Origin: Actinopolyspora alba | Lineage (GTDB): Bacteria; Actinomycetota; Actinomycetes; Mycobacteriales; Pseudonocardiaceae | Direction: 5' to 3' | Length of the DNA stretch: 64,000 nucleotides | Assembly (NCBI RefSeq): GCF_900112765.1 | Contig: NZ_FOMZ01000004.1 | Span: forward strand, 111,446-175,445 | Shown here: positions 8,620 through 17,852 of the stretch, piece after piece | How the letters are laid out: every line of letters begins with the position of its first letter | Numbering within the stretch: position 1 is the first letter of the stretch | The notes under the pieces: model-generated | The model's input: only the letters and a program-made list of their open reading frames with translations | Database searches by the model: none | What the model was told of the DNA's origin: nothing | Position numbers and translations under genes: made by a program

Positions 8620-9666
8620 TCAGGGTACGATCACGGCCCTGCCGGGGATCTCGCCCCGGTGGAAGCGCTCGTAGACCTCGGGCGTCTCGTCCAGTCCGAA
8701 CGAGTCCACGTGGACCCGAACCGCACCGGCGCGGGCCAGTTCCAGCACCTCGATCAGCTCCGAACGGCTGCCCCAGTACGGTGCGGAGACCGAGACCTCG
8801 AACGGCGTCGTGCCGAAGCCGACCGGTACCGCGCCGCCCCCGATACCGACCACGGTGAGGTCGCTCTCGGCGCGGGTGCACTTCGCCGCGATGGCGGTGG
8901 TCGCCGAGTTACCGACGAAATCGAGCACCACCTCGGCGCCGAAGCCGTTCGTGAGATCGCGGATCCTGTCCGGTGCGGACTCGTCGGAGATCACGGTGCG
9001 GTGCGCGCCGATCCGGTGGGCCAGTTCCAGCTTCTGCTCGCTGACGTCCACCGCGATCACCTCGGCCGGTGAGAGCGCACGCAGCAGCTGCACCGCCACG
9101 TGACCGAGGCCGCCGGTGCCGATCACCACGGCTCGGGAACCGCCCACGAGCTTCGGCAGCGACTTCTTGATCGCGTGGTAGGGAGTCAGCCCCGCGTCGG
9201 TGAGCGGGGCCGCCTCCACCGGATCCAGATCGCCCAGCGGCACCAGGTGGCGTTCCCGGTTCACCAGCATGTACTCCGCCATCGCGCCCGGAGCGCCCAG
9301 CCCGGGCGGTCGGATACCCAGCTGGTCCGCGTAGTCGCAGTAGTTCTCCTTGCCCTGGGAGCACATGTGGCAGAGGCCGCAGCCCTGCGGGCCGTAGACC
9401 GCCATCCGGTCGCCCACGGAGCAGCTGTAGGTGCCGGGGCCGAGCGCGCTGACGGTTCCGATCCCCTCGTGCCCCAGCGTCATGGGAAGTGAGTAGGGGA
9501 AACTCTCCTCGGGCCAGCTCATCACGGCTATGTCGGAGTGGCACATCCCGGCCGCGTCCACTTTGAGCAGAATCTGGCCGGGCCCGGGTTCGGGAACGTC
9601 CACCTCGACGACCTCCGGCTGATCCCCGACCCGACGGTACTGAACGGCTTTCATGGTGCGCGACAT
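8620..9666 (-). CDS. Zinc-dependent NAD(P) alcohol dehydrogenase
   Basis: A 348-residue MDR-family dehydrogenase. Catalytic zinc ligands are visible as Cys42 (GMCHSD) and His66-Glu67 (GHE). The four structural-zinc cysteines are 96, 99, 102 and 110. A Rossmann motif (VIGTGGLGHVAVQLL) lies at about 175-189. It should oxidise primary or secondary alcohols or reduce aldehydes. The ATG at 9666 follows AAGGGA, so the upstream in-frame ATG codons are not needed. It converges with the nuclease gene, 23 nt apart, and is transcribed alone. The substrate is unknown. Confidence 0.85.
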   Translation of the reverse strand: MSRTMKAVQYRRVGDQPEVVEVDVPEPGPGQILLKVDAAGMCHSDIAVMSWPEESFPYSLPMTLGHEGIGTVSALGPGTYSCSVGDRMAVYGPQGCGLCHMCSQGKENYCDYADQLGIRPPGLGAPGAMAEYMLVNRERHLVPLGDLDPVEAAPLTDAGLTPYHAIKKSLPKLVGGSRAVVIGTGGLGHVAVQLLRALSPAEVIAVDVSEQKLELAHRIGAHRTVISDESAPDRIRDLTNGFGAEVVLDFVGNSATTAIAAKCTRAESDLTVVGIGGGAVPVGFGTTPFEVSVSAPYWGSRSELIEVLELARAGAVRVHVDSFGLDETPEVYERFHRGEIPGRAVIVP

Positions 9667-9839
9667 CGCCCATCCCTTCGCATCCGCTGCCGGTCGCATC
9701 ATGCGGTATCGGCGGAGTCACCGCAGCGTCGAGGCGATGTGCGGGCGACGGTCCGCTCCGACAGCTCCCCCGGAACACCCCGACGCCGAACCACGGTGCT
9801 CTCCGTCAACGGTGTCCGACGCCGGGTGGGGAACGGGCC

Positions 9840-10598
9840 TTACTTGGGGCCCATCCGCAGTCCGCCGTCCATCCGGATGACCTCGCCGTTGAGATAGTCG
9901 TGCTCGACGATGTCCAGGGCCAACCTGGCGTAGTCCTCGGGCGTTCCCAACCGCTTCGGGAACGGTACGCCCTCGGCCAGGGTGTTCCGGATCTCCTCAC
10001 CGACCGTGGCCAGCATCGGAGTGTCCACGATGCCCGGTGCGATCGTCATCACGCGGATCCCGGTCGAGGAGAGATCGCGTGCCGCGGGCAGCGTCAGGCT
10101 GGCCACGCCGCCCTTGGAGGCCGCGTAGGCGGCCTGTCCGATCTGCCCGTCGTAGGCCGCGATCGAAGCGGTGTTGACGACGACGCCGCGCTGCCCGTTC
10201 TCGTCCGGCTCGGTCTCGCCGATCGCGGCCGCGGCCAACCGGAGCATGTTGAACGTGCCGACCAGGTTGACCTCGACCACCTTGCGGAACAGATCGAAGT
10301 CGTGCGGTCCTTTCCGCCCCGCGACCCGCGCGGAGGGACCGATGCCCGCGCAGTTGACGACGGTGCGCAACGGCACGCCCGAGCCGGCGGCGGACTCCAC
10401 AGCCGCCTGCACCTGGTCCGCGTCGGTCACGTCGGCGGCGGTGTGGGTCACCCCGTCCACCTCGGCCGCGTTCGCCACGGCATCCGGCAGGTCGACCGCG
10501 AAGACGCGGGCCCCGTTGGCCGCGAGTTCGCGTGCGGTGGCGGCGCCCAGACCGGACGCCCCGCCGGTGACGATGGCGGCAGTACCGTTCAGTAACAT
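9840..10598 (-). CDS. SDR dehydrogenase, 3-hydroxyacyl-CoA dehydrogenase type
   Basis: A 252-residue classical short-chain dehydrogenase: cofactor motif TGGASGLG at 11-18, Asp36 after the second strand (favouring NAD), Asn-Cys-Ala-Gly at 82-85, catalytic Ser145, and Tyr158 with Lys162 (YAASK). The overall pattern, including a C-terminal MDGGLRMGPK end, resembles type II 3-hydroxyacyl-CoA dehydrogenases (HSD10-like) more than FabG. It could act in fatty acid or branched-chain amino acid breakdown; no other beta-oxidation gene is adjacent. A full element B lies upstream, between this gene and the aldo/keto reductase. Confidence 0.8.
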   Translation of the reverse strand: MLLNGTAAIVTGGASGLGAATARELAANGARVFAVDLPDAVANAAEVDGVTHTAADVTDADQVQAAVESAAGSGVPLRTVVNCAGIGPSARVAGRKGPHDFDLFRKVVEVNLVGTFNMLRLAAAAIGETEPDENGQRGVVVNTASIAAYDGQIGQAAYAASKGGVASLTLPAARDLSSTGIRVMTIAPGIVDTPMLATVGEEIRNTLAEGVPFPKRLGTPEDYARLALDIVEHDYLNGEVIRMDGGLRMGPK

Positions 10599-10648
10599 CT
10601 CATCTCTCCTGGGTCGGAACTTATCGGTCGGCCTTGTAGGGGGCTCGG

Positions 10649-10770
10649 GTGGCGGAACCTCTCGCGGGCTCTCGCTCCGGGGAGGCCCGACATCGGGTAG
10701 GTACTACACAACGTCGGGCCTTCCTCGCGAGAGCACCACGAGAGAACCCGCGGCGGTGCCGGCTGCGAGG
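10649..10770 (+). repeat. Element B, copy 1 (full)
   Basis: Long hairpin. The inner stem is AGGCCCGAC (10683-10691) with GTCGGGCCT (10713-10721). The outer arms begin GGCGGAACCTCTCGCG and end GAACCCGCGG. It lies between two minus-strand genes and has no element A partner. The remainder of the 327-bp gap (10599-10925) shows no gene. Confidence 0.75.
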
Positions 10771-10925
10771 TTGGTTGTTCGGCGCTGTCGCGCCGACAGG
10801 GAGGGGCCTTGCACGCTCGGCTCGGAGTCGTTCGAGTCCTGGAATCGAGCTCGAGGACTTCGGAGCTCGACGGGCAGGTTACGGATCTCCATCCGGTGTA
10901 ATCGGATACTCGACGATCGGATTCG

Positions 10926-11888
10926 TCACCGGTAGGCGGGTGGGCAGATCGTGTCGATCTCGTCGAGGTCGGCCTGGCTGGGCCGCCACTGTCCCGCCGA
11001 GGCGTTCGACTCGACCTGCTCCGGCGAGGTGGCGCCGCTGATCACCGACCCGACGGTGGGCTGCGCCGCCAGCCACCCGATCGCGGTGGCGATCATGGAG
11101 ATCTCGCGCTTCTCCGCGAACTCCCGCAGCCGCTCGATCCGTTCCCAGGGGGCGTCGGCCAGCAACCGCTCGCGACCGGACAGCCTGCTGCCCTCCGGCG
11201 GCTCCTGGCCCTGCTGGTACTTACCGGTGAGCAGCCCGTTCGCCAGCGGGAAGTACGGGATGAGCCCCACGCCGAACTTCGAGCAGGCCGGGATCACCTC
11301 GCGCTCGGCCTCGCGTTCCAGCAGCGAGTAGTGGATCTGGGCCGAAACCGGGCCGGTCGTCCCCCGGTGGGTGGAGGTCCACGACGCGTCGGCGGTCTGC
11401 CACCCCGCGAGATTGCAGTGACCCACGTACCGGATCTTGCCCTCCCGCACCAGGTCGTCCAGCACGGACAGCGTCTCGTCCAGCGGCGTCAGCGGATCGG
11501 CGCGGTGCAGCTGGTACAGGTCGATCCATTCGGTGTCCAACCGTCGCAGCGACGCCTCCACCGCGCGGCGCACGTAGCGGCGGGACCCCCGCGCCTCGAA
11601 GTCGGGGCCGTTGCTGCCCTGCATGTCCATCCCGAACTTCGTCGCGATGACGGCCCGATCACGATGTCCCCGCAGTGCTTGGCCGAGCAGCTCCTCGCTG
11701 CGTCCTCGCGGTGAGCCGTACACATCGGCCACGTCGAAGAATGTGATGCCCGAATCCAACGCGCGGTTGACCACGGCCTGTGCACCGCGCGGGGACTCGG
11801 TGGTCGTGCCCGGTCTGCCCAGGTTGTTGCACCCCAGGCCGACGGCGCTGACCACGAGACCGGAATCGCCCAGACGTCGCTGTTCCAC
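10926..11888 (-). CDS. Aldo/keto reductase
   Basis: A 320-residue TIM-barrel oxidoreductase with the catalytic tetrad at Asp52, Tyr57, Lys84 and His128 (motifs FFDVADVYGS, VIATKFG, LYQLH). The C-terminal NADPH-binding segment (GSVISGATSPEQVESN) is intact. It resembles the YajO/Tas-like AKR group, often aldehyde or ketone reductases with no assigned substrate. It is separated from the SDR upstream by a repeat element, so it is probably transcribed alone. Confidence 0.83.
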   Translation of the reverse strand: MEQRRLGDSGLVVSAVGLGCNNLGRPGTTTESPRGAQAVVNRALDSGITFFDVADVYGSPRGRSEELLGQALRGHRDRAVIATKFGMDMQGSNGPDFEARGSRRYVRRAVEASLRRLDTEWIDLYQLHRADPLTPLDETLSVLDDLVREGKIRYVGHCNLAGWQTADASWTSTHRGTTGPVSAQIHYSLLEREAEREVIPACSKFGVGLIPYFPLANGLLTGKYQQGQEPPEGSRLSGRERLLADAPWERIERLREFAEKREISMIATAIGWLAAQPTVGSVISGATSPEQVESNASAGQWRPSQADLDEIDTICPPAYR

Positions 11889-12042
11889 GAGATCCGACTC
11901 TAGCCCCGGCGCGATGCCGCGTCACGGGTTTCCCCGCCGTGACCCCCGGTCGCGGCAGCACGCGGCGAACCGCACTGACGAAGTCGGGATCGGGTACCAC
12001 TGCTTCGGGGCAGTGGGTGACGGCGCTCTTCCGTTGTAGCGG

Positions 12043-13396
12043 TCAGAGGCTGACGAGGAGCATGGTCCCCACGAAAACCACACCACTGACGACGAGCGTG
12101 ACCGCGGTGAAGCCCAGGATGTCGCGGATGCGCAGCCGGGCCATCGCGAGTAGGGGAAGCGCCCAGAACGGCTGGATCATGTTCGTCCATTGGTCGCCGT
12201 ACGCCACGCCCATGGTCACGACCGCGGGATCGACGCCGAGCTGTGAGCCCGCCTCCAGGAAGACCGGAGACTGGACCGCGAACTGTCCACCGCCGGAAGG
12301 GACGAAGAAGTTCACGATGCCGCCGGCGAGGAAGCTCCACAGGCCGAGCGTGGTCTCGTCGGAGATCGAGACGAAGAAGTCGGAGAAGATCGTGATGAGG
12401 CCGGTGGCGCTCATGATCCCGAGGATGCCCGCGTACAACGGGAACTGCAGCAGGACGTCGCCGACGTTCCTCGCGGCCTGGGCTCCGAGCCGACCCAGTT
12501 CGCGGGGTGAGTCGATCAACAGCAGAATCAGGCAGAGAAACGTCCAGTTGACGATGTTCAGCGTGAGGGAGAATCCTTCCTGGGCGAAGTAGATCACCAG
12601 GTAGGCCAGTAACAAGACGCCCATCGCGAGGGTGACCGCACGGGCGTTGTCGAGTCGCTCGGCCGGTGTGACGTCGGTTGTGGTCTCGATGAGACCGTTT
12701 TCCCGTTCCTCCGTCGTCCGGGCGTCTTCCGGGAATTCGATGATCCGCTCGTTGGAGCCCGGAGCCATCAGCATCATCGCGCCGACCACGACGAGCAGCG
12801 TCACGACGGCGGCGGTGATGTTCCACCAGGAGAAGATCGTCTCGGTGATCGGCAGCGGAGCACCGAGCTGGTCCTGGGCGAAGCTTCCCTCGGTGGCGGC
12901 GGCCAGCGGCCCAGACCCGGAATAGCCCATGTGCCACACGACGAACCCGGAGTAGCCCGCGGCCACCAGCAGGGGGTAGTGCAGGCGCATCCCGCGCTCA
13001 CGACCGACCCGCGCGACCTCGACGGAGAGCAGCGCCGCGACGACCAGGCCGAGCCCCCAGGTGAGGAGGGAGGCGGCGCCGGCGCACAAGGTCACGAAAC
13101 CGTACGCCCGCAGGGGTGTCCCGGGCACCCGCGCGAGTCGTACGAGCAGTCGGTGCACCGGTCCGGTGTGCGCCAGGAGATATCCCAGCAGCAGCACCAG
13201 GGCGATCTGGGTCATGAACTCGAGTAATCCGGTTAAGCCGTCCCCCCCAGGCGCGGAGCACCTCGACCGGGCCCGAGTCGGTCATACCCAGCGCCATCAG
13301 ACCAACGGCGATCGTGAGTACGACGGCGAAGATGAACGAGTTCGGCAGCCATCGCTCGACCATCGCCACGAACGGTCGCGAGAGGGTACGCAACAT
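12043..13396 (-). pseudogene. atoE: Short-chain fatty acid permease, AtoE family, frameshifted
   Basis: Two overlapping reading frames make one AtoE-type permease of about 450 residues. The N-terminal part starts at ATG 13396 (AGGTGAG 7 nt upstream) and reads to RAWGG; the C-terminal part resumes at GDGLTGLLEF and MTQIALVLLLGYLL and runs to 12043. The frame breaks inside a run of seven C on the plus strand (13242-13248, G7 in the coding strand). Deleting one G gives WGDGLTGLLEF, which matches the family pattern at this point. With the shift, translation loses most transmembrane helices. It may be a recent pseudogene, a phase-variable switch or a sequencing error. The family imports short-chain fatty acids such as butyrate or acetoacetate. 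Confidence 0.75.
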
Positions 13397-13741
13397 CGGG
13401 AAGCTCACCTTCGAAACGCGGGACGTCGAGAGATCCACCACACCCTAGAGGGGGCATCGCGCTGCAGGAACCCGTTGACAACGAACTTTGGACAGAGCCG
13501 AGGAATTGACGGCTCCCAACCGGAAGTGAAGCGGTCGTCCGTGCCAGGGCGGAGTGTTGACCCGCTCGACGGTGCGGGAGCGTCTCATGTGGCGTGTTCC
13601 GTAGCGGGTGAAGGCGGCGCCCAGGGCGAGAAGGGCGGCGGTAGGTTCCACGGCAGCAAGGTCCGGTGAGAGCACGGTACCGCGAAGCGAAGGGCCACCG
13701 GCGGGCCGAGCCGACAGGCCCTCCAGGATCGGAGTGATCGC

Positions 13742-15544
13742 ATGGGTAGCCCCACACGTCCCGAACTCGCGGGTACACACGGCATGGTCGCCTCGACGCA
13801 CTGGCTCGCCTCCGCCGCGGGCATGGCGGTGCTGGAGGACGACGGCAACGCCTTCGACGCCGCCGTGGCCGCCGGATTCGTGCTGCAGGTGGTCGAACCG
13901 CACCTCAACGGTCCCGGCGGCGAACTTCCCGCCCTGTTCGCCACGCCCGGCGGTCCCGTTCGCGCGCTCTGCGGCCAGGGGCCGGTACCCGCCGGTGCCA
14001 CTGTCGAACACTTCCGGGACGAACTGGGGCTCGAACTGATCCCGGGCTCCGGGCTGCTTCCGGCCACCGTGCCCGGCGCCTGGGACGCCTGGTTGCTGCT
14101 GCTGCGCGACTACGGCACCAAGTCGCTCGACGAGGTGCTGCGGTTCGCGATCGGATACGCCCGCGACGGGTTTCCCGTGGTCCCGAGGTTGTCCGAGACC
14201 ATCGCCACGGTGCGCGAGATGTTCCGCGTGCGCTGGCCGTCCTCCGCTCGGCTGTGGTTGCGCGACGGTGCCGCGCCCGGCGCGGGAACGAGGCTGCGCA
14301 ACCCGGTGCTGGCGCGAACGTGGCAACGGCTGCTGCGGGAGGGGAACGCGGCGGGAGGTGACCGGCGCGACCGCATCGACGCGGCTCGCCGGGCCTGGTC
14401 GCGGGGTTTCGTGGCCGAAGCGGTGGACCGGTTCGCGCGTGGTCCGGTCGCCGACAGCTCGGGACGCTCGCACGCGGGCGTGCTCACCGGGCAGGACATG
14501 GCCGACTACAGCGCCACCTACGAGGAGCCCGTGACGCTGCGGACCTCCGGCGACGGTCGGTTGGCGAAGTTCGGCGCGTGGTGCCAGGGGCCCGTGCTGC
14601 TGCAGCAGCTGCGGCTGCTGGAGCGGCTGCCGGTGGAGTACCGGGACGGGATCGCCACCGCGGAAACCGTCCACCACGCCGTGGAGGCGGCCAAACTCGC
14701 CTTCGCCGACCGGGAGGCCCACTACGGCGACTCGGCCGATCCCGGGGTGCTGTCGGAGTTGCTCGGTGCGGACTACACCGCCGCGCGTCGCGAACTGATC
14801 GGCGAGAACGCGGCCGAGACGCTGCGGCCGGGAAGCACCGCCGGTCACACCCCACGGTTGCCCGAGTACGTCTCCGAGGAGCGAGGGGCCGGACTCCCGC
14901 CCGATCCCAGCGGGGTGGGGCTGGGGGAGCCGACGGTCTCGCCGAACGGGGACAGCAAGGGGGACACCGTGCACCTCGATGTGGTCGACCGCTGGGGGAA
15001 CATGGTTTCGGCCACCCCCTCCGGGGGCTGGTTGCAGTCCTCGCCGGTGATCGAGGAACTGGGGTTCTGCCTGGGGACCCGTGCCCAGATGTGCTGGCTG
15101 CGCGAGGGACTGCCGAACTCGCTGGTTCCCGGCCGCAGGCCGCGCAGCACGCTCAGCCCCTCGCTGTTCACCAGGGGAGACGAGCCCGTGCTGGCCTTCG
15201 GCACGCCGGGCGGTGACCAGCAGGACCAGTGGCAGTTGTGCTTCTGGCTGGCCCATGTGCACGGTGGGCTGGATCTGCAGGCGGCCATCGACGCGCCCGC
15301 CTGGCACACCACAGCGTTTCCCGCCTCGTTCTATCCGCGCGGCTGGCAACCGCGCCGGGTGCTCGCCGAGTCCCGGCTCGGCGAGGCGACCTTCGAGCGG
15401 CTGCGGCGGCGTGGCCACGAGGTGACCGACGCGGGGCCCTGGGCGCTGGGCAGGCTCGCCGCGGTCGGCAGGGACCCCGAGACCGGAATGCTGCGGGGCG
15501 CAGCCAACGCGCGCGGTGCCCAGGGCTACGCCGCGGGGCGTTAG
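13742..15544 (+). CDS. Gamma-glutamyltransferase family protein
   Basis: A 600-residue Ntn-hydrolase of the GGT family. The autoprocessing nucleophile is probably Thr409 in KGDTVHLDVVD, aligned with the TTH motif of E. coli GGT. The small-subunit signature continues with GNMVSATPSGGW and PGRRPRSTLSPSL. Length fits a complete proenzyme. No signal peptide or lipobox is seen, although many GGTs are secreted, so this one may be cytoplasmic and act on another gamma-glutamyl or acyl amide substrate. It diverges from the broken permease across 345 bp in which I see no gene. An element A copy lies 28 nt past the stop. Confidence 0.82.
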   Translation: MGSPTRPELAGTHGMVASTHWLASAAGMAVLEDDGNAFDAAVAAGFVLQVVEPHLNGPGGELPALFATPGGPVRALCGQGPVPAGATVEHFRDELGLELIPGSGLLPATVPGAWDAWLLLLRDYGTKSLDEVLRFAIGYARDGFPVVPRLSETIATVREMFRVRWPSSARLWLRDGAAPGAGTRLRNPVLARTWQRLLREGNAAGGDRRDRIDAARRAWSRGFVAEAVDRFARGPVADSSGRSHAGVLTGQDMADYSATYEEPVTLRTSGDGRLAKFGAWCQGPVLLQQLRLLERLPVEYRDGIATAETVHHAVEAAKLAFADREAHYGDSADPGVLSELLGADYTAARRELIGENAAETLRPGSTAGHTPRLPEYVSEERGAGLPPDPSGVGLGEPTVSPNGDSKGDTVHLDVVDRWGNMVSATPSGGWLQSSPVIEELGFCLGTRAQMCWLREGLPNSLVPGRRPRSTLSPSLFTRGDEPVLAFGTPGGDQQDQWQLCFWLAHVHGGLDLQAAIDAPAWHTTAFPASFYPRGWQPRRVLAESRLGEATFERLRRRGHEVTDAGPWALGRLAAVGRDPETGMLRGAANARGAQGYAAGR

Positions 15545-15571
15545 CGACACCTCTGGTCGCCCCGGTTCGCG

Positions 15572-15593
15572 GCGATTTCGCGAGAAATCGACG
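15572..15593 (+). repeat. Element A, copy 3
   Basis: GATTTCGCGAGAAATCGACG type, 28 nt after the GGT stop and in the orientation of that gene. The gap 15545-15838 otherwise shows only copy 4. Confidence 0.8.
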
Positions 15594-15770
15594 CCGTGCC
15601 GGTGATGCTCGCCGCTTCGCCGCGAAGAACTCCGTGACCGAAGGCCTTTCGGCGTTCCAGCAGGGCAAGAAATCATTGGACGCCGTTTCCCGGCCGGGCT
15701 TACGGTTCTCACGTCCCGTTTTCAAGGTTTCCGGTTCCGGTGGGCTGCTTCGCGACGGCGCGGTGATTTC

Positions 15771-15800
15771 CCGCGAGATCGCCACCGCGCGAAATCACCG
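15771..15800. repeat. Element A-like inverted repeat, copy 4
   Basis: Perfect 10-bp inverted arms CGGTGATTTC and GAAATCACCG, extended by CGCG pairs. It resembles two half-copies of element A facing each other, and lies 39 nt upstream of the RtcB start. Confidence 0.6.
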
Positions 15801-15838
15801 CCGGAGATCGTCCAGTGTCCGTACAAGGGTGAAGTGTC

Positions 15839-17035
15839 GTGACGGATTTCCCCGTGCTGCTGTCCGGTACCCGCGCTCCCACGTTCATGTGGGCCACCGA
15901 GCACGATGTCGAGCCCGCGGTGCTGGACCAGCTGCGCAACATCGCGGCACTGCCGTGGGTGCACGGGGTGCGCGTCATGCCGGATGTGCACCTGGGCAAG
16001 GGCGCCACGGTCGGTTCGGTCATCGCCATGCGGGATGCCGTGTCCCCCGCCGCGGTGGGCGTGGACATCGGCTGTGGCATGGAAGGTGTCAAGACCTCGC
16101 TGCACGCCGACGACCTGCCCGCCGACCTCGGCGGTATCCGCACGAGCATCGAGCGTGCCGTTCCGGTGGGATTCCGCGCGCACGACGAGGCCGTCGATCC
16201 CGCGCGGCTGGGCCTGGACACCTCGGAGTGGCAGGACCTCTGGAGGCGCTTCGGAGAGCTGCACGGCGGAGTGAGTTCGCTGGAGAGCAAGGCGGGGAAG
16301 CAGCTCGGAACGCTCGGCGGCGGCAACCACTTCATCGAGGTCTGTCTGGACGAGCACGACGCCGTATGGCTCATGCTGCACAGCGGTTCCCGGCACATCG
16401 GCAACAGACTCGCCGAACAGCACATCGCCGAGGCCCGCGAACTGCCGCACAACCAGGACCTGCCCGACCGCGACCTCGCGGTTTTCGTCGCAGGCACGCC
16501 GCAGATGGCGGCCTACCGCAACGACCTGTTCTGGGCGCAGGAGTACGCGCGCGTCAACCGGCGGATCATGCTCGCCCTGACGATGCGCGCCCTGCGCGGC
16601 TGCTTCACCGGACGGCGGATCGAGTTCGACGAGCCGATCTCCTGCCACCACAACTACGTGGCGGAGGAGACCATCGACGGTCAGCCCATGCTGGTCACCC
16701 GCAAGGGCGCGATCCGGGCGGGGAGGGGCGACATGGGACTCATTCCCGGCTCGATGGGAACCGGTTCCTACGTGGTCCGCGGTCTGGGGTCGGACGACTC
16801 GTTCCAGTCGGCGGCGCACGGCGCCGGTCGCAGGATGAGCAGGAAGAAGGCCAAGAGGACGTTCGGTTCGCGGGACCTGCGGGAGCAGACATCGGGAATC
16901 GAGTGCCGCAAGGACGACGGGGTCCTCGACGAGATCCCGGGCGCCTACAAGGACATCGACTCCGTCATCGACGCGCAGACAGCGTTGGTGGAAGTGGTGG
17001 CCAAGTTGCGGCAGGTCGTTTGCGTGAAGGGGTGA
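15839..17035 (+). CDS. rtcB: RtcB-family RNA ligase
   Basis: A 398-residue RtcB homologue. The manganese-site signature VDIGCGMEG puts Asp76 and Cys79 in place, HLGKGATVGSV precedes it, GGGNHFIE follows in the middle, and the late HGAGRRMSR motif carries the histidine that is guanylylated in the family. RtcB joins 2',3'-cyclic phosphate and 5'-OH RNA ends using GTP, in tRNA or RNA repair. No RtcA or archease gene is visible nearby. GTG start preceded by AGGGTGAAG. The 3' end carries a truncated element B fused to element A. Confidence 0.9.
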   Translation: MTDFPVLLSGTRAPTFMWATEHDVEPAVLDQLRNIAALPWVHGVRVMPDVHLGKGATVGSVIAMRDAVSPAAVGVDIGCGMEGVKTSLHADDLPADLGGIRTSIERAVPVGFRAHDEAVDPARLGLDTSEWQDLWRRFGELHGGVSSLESKAGKQLGTLGGGNHFIEVCLDEHDAVWLMLHSGSRHIGNRLAEQHIAEARELPHNQDLPDRDLAVFVAGTPQMAAYRNDLFWAQEYARVNRRIMLALTMRALRGCFTGRRIEFDEPISCHHNYVAEETIDGQPMLVTRKGAIRAGRGDMGLIPGSMGTGSYVVRGLGSDDSFQSAAHGAGRRMSRKKAKRTFGSRDLREQTSGIECRKDDGVLDEIPGAYKDIDSVIDAQTALVEVVAKLRQVVCVKG

Positions 17036-17065
17036 CGGCTGTTTCCGCCCGAGTGCTGCGTAGCT

Positions 17066-17108
17066 GGTCGCTCGGCGGAACCTCTCGCGCCGCTCTCGCT
17101 CCGGCGCG
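17066..17108 (+). repeat. Element B, truncated copy (left arm)
   Basis: GGTCGCTCGGCGGAACC and the CTCTCGC arm only, starting 30 nt after the rtcB stop and running directly into element A copy 5. The inner stem and right arm are missing. Confidence 0.7.
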
Positions 17109-17130
17109 GCGATTTCTCGAGAAATTGACG
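17109..17130 (+). repeat. Element A, copy 5
   Basis: Centre is the perfect palindrome ATTTCTCGAGAAAT, with the usual GCG and TGACG flanks. Confidence 0.8.
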
Positions 17131-17282
17131 GAGCCCGGGACACACCCACGAGATAGCCGCGCCGATTCGGTTCTTCGGGCACACGGCTCCGGTCGGGTCT
17201 GCGAGACTGCGGACGCGGGTGATCCGGTGTTCCGCCGCGAGCCCGCGTGCTGTCCCGGTGCCGAACGGAGAGGCTGCGGCTG

Positions 17283-17675
17283 GTGAACTCTTCGAGCTCG
17301 ATGAGCGAGGACGGGCGAGTCGTCGACCCGGCGCGAACCGGGGGACAACCCGCGACGGATCCCGGAGCCGGTTACTCGGTGGACCGTGACCGCATCCCGG
17401 AAGCCGTCGCCGAGTTGCGGCGTGCGCTGCACGCCCTGGAACGGGCAGCCGACGAGGCGCGGGGCAACGCGACGCTGATCGCCCCCGGCCACGATCCCTA
17501 CAGTCGCCGCGCGGCGCACGAAATGGGCCCGAGACTGGTGACGGACTACCTGGCGGGCAACGAGCGGGATCAGCGCGAACTGCGCGCGATGATCAACGAT
17601 CTCGAGGACGCGATGCGGCACTACGACGCGCGGGAGGACGAGGCGAATCGCGCGTTGCGCGGCGCCTCGGAGTGA
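17283..17675 (+). CDS. Small helical protein, possible WXG100/ESX-type partner
   Basis: A 130-residue acidic protein with two predicted long helices (about 45-70 and 90-125) separated by a loop containing HDPYSRRAAHEM. The layout and the neighbour at 17853 suggest a WXG100-like or PE-like partner, but there is no clear WXG motif. Several starts are possible; GTG 17283 has GGAGAGG upstream, and ATG 17301 is the alternative. No ESX secretion genes are in the window. Function is unknown. Confidence 0.55.
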   Translation: MNSSSSMSEDGRVVDPARTGGQPATDPGAGYSVDRDRIPEAVAELRRALHALERAADEARGNATLIAPGHDPYSRRAAHEMGPRLVTDYLAGNERDQRELRAMINDLEDAMRHYDAREDEANRALRGASE

Positions 17676-17852
17676 TCCCGGCCCGGGAGCACCACGTTCC
17701 GCACGCCCGTCCCGCCGGGAGCCGGAACGCACCGGTTCTCACGAAACCGCCCGGACGGCGCTCGTCCTTCTGGCAGACTGCGCGGTGACGGTGATCGTAA
17801 GTCGTCGGGTGTGGCGGGCAGCACGCTGTCCGAGGCCGAAAGGCGGTGAGGC

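Noticed and set aside
13445-15712. 755-residue minus-strand frame opposite the GGT gene
   Set aside because: Composition is low-complexity Arg/Gly/Gln; the plus-strand GGT protein has all family motifs.
15229-17286. 685-residue plus-strand frame across GGT and rtcB
   Set aside because: It overlaps two well-supported genes in another frame and has no recognisable domain.
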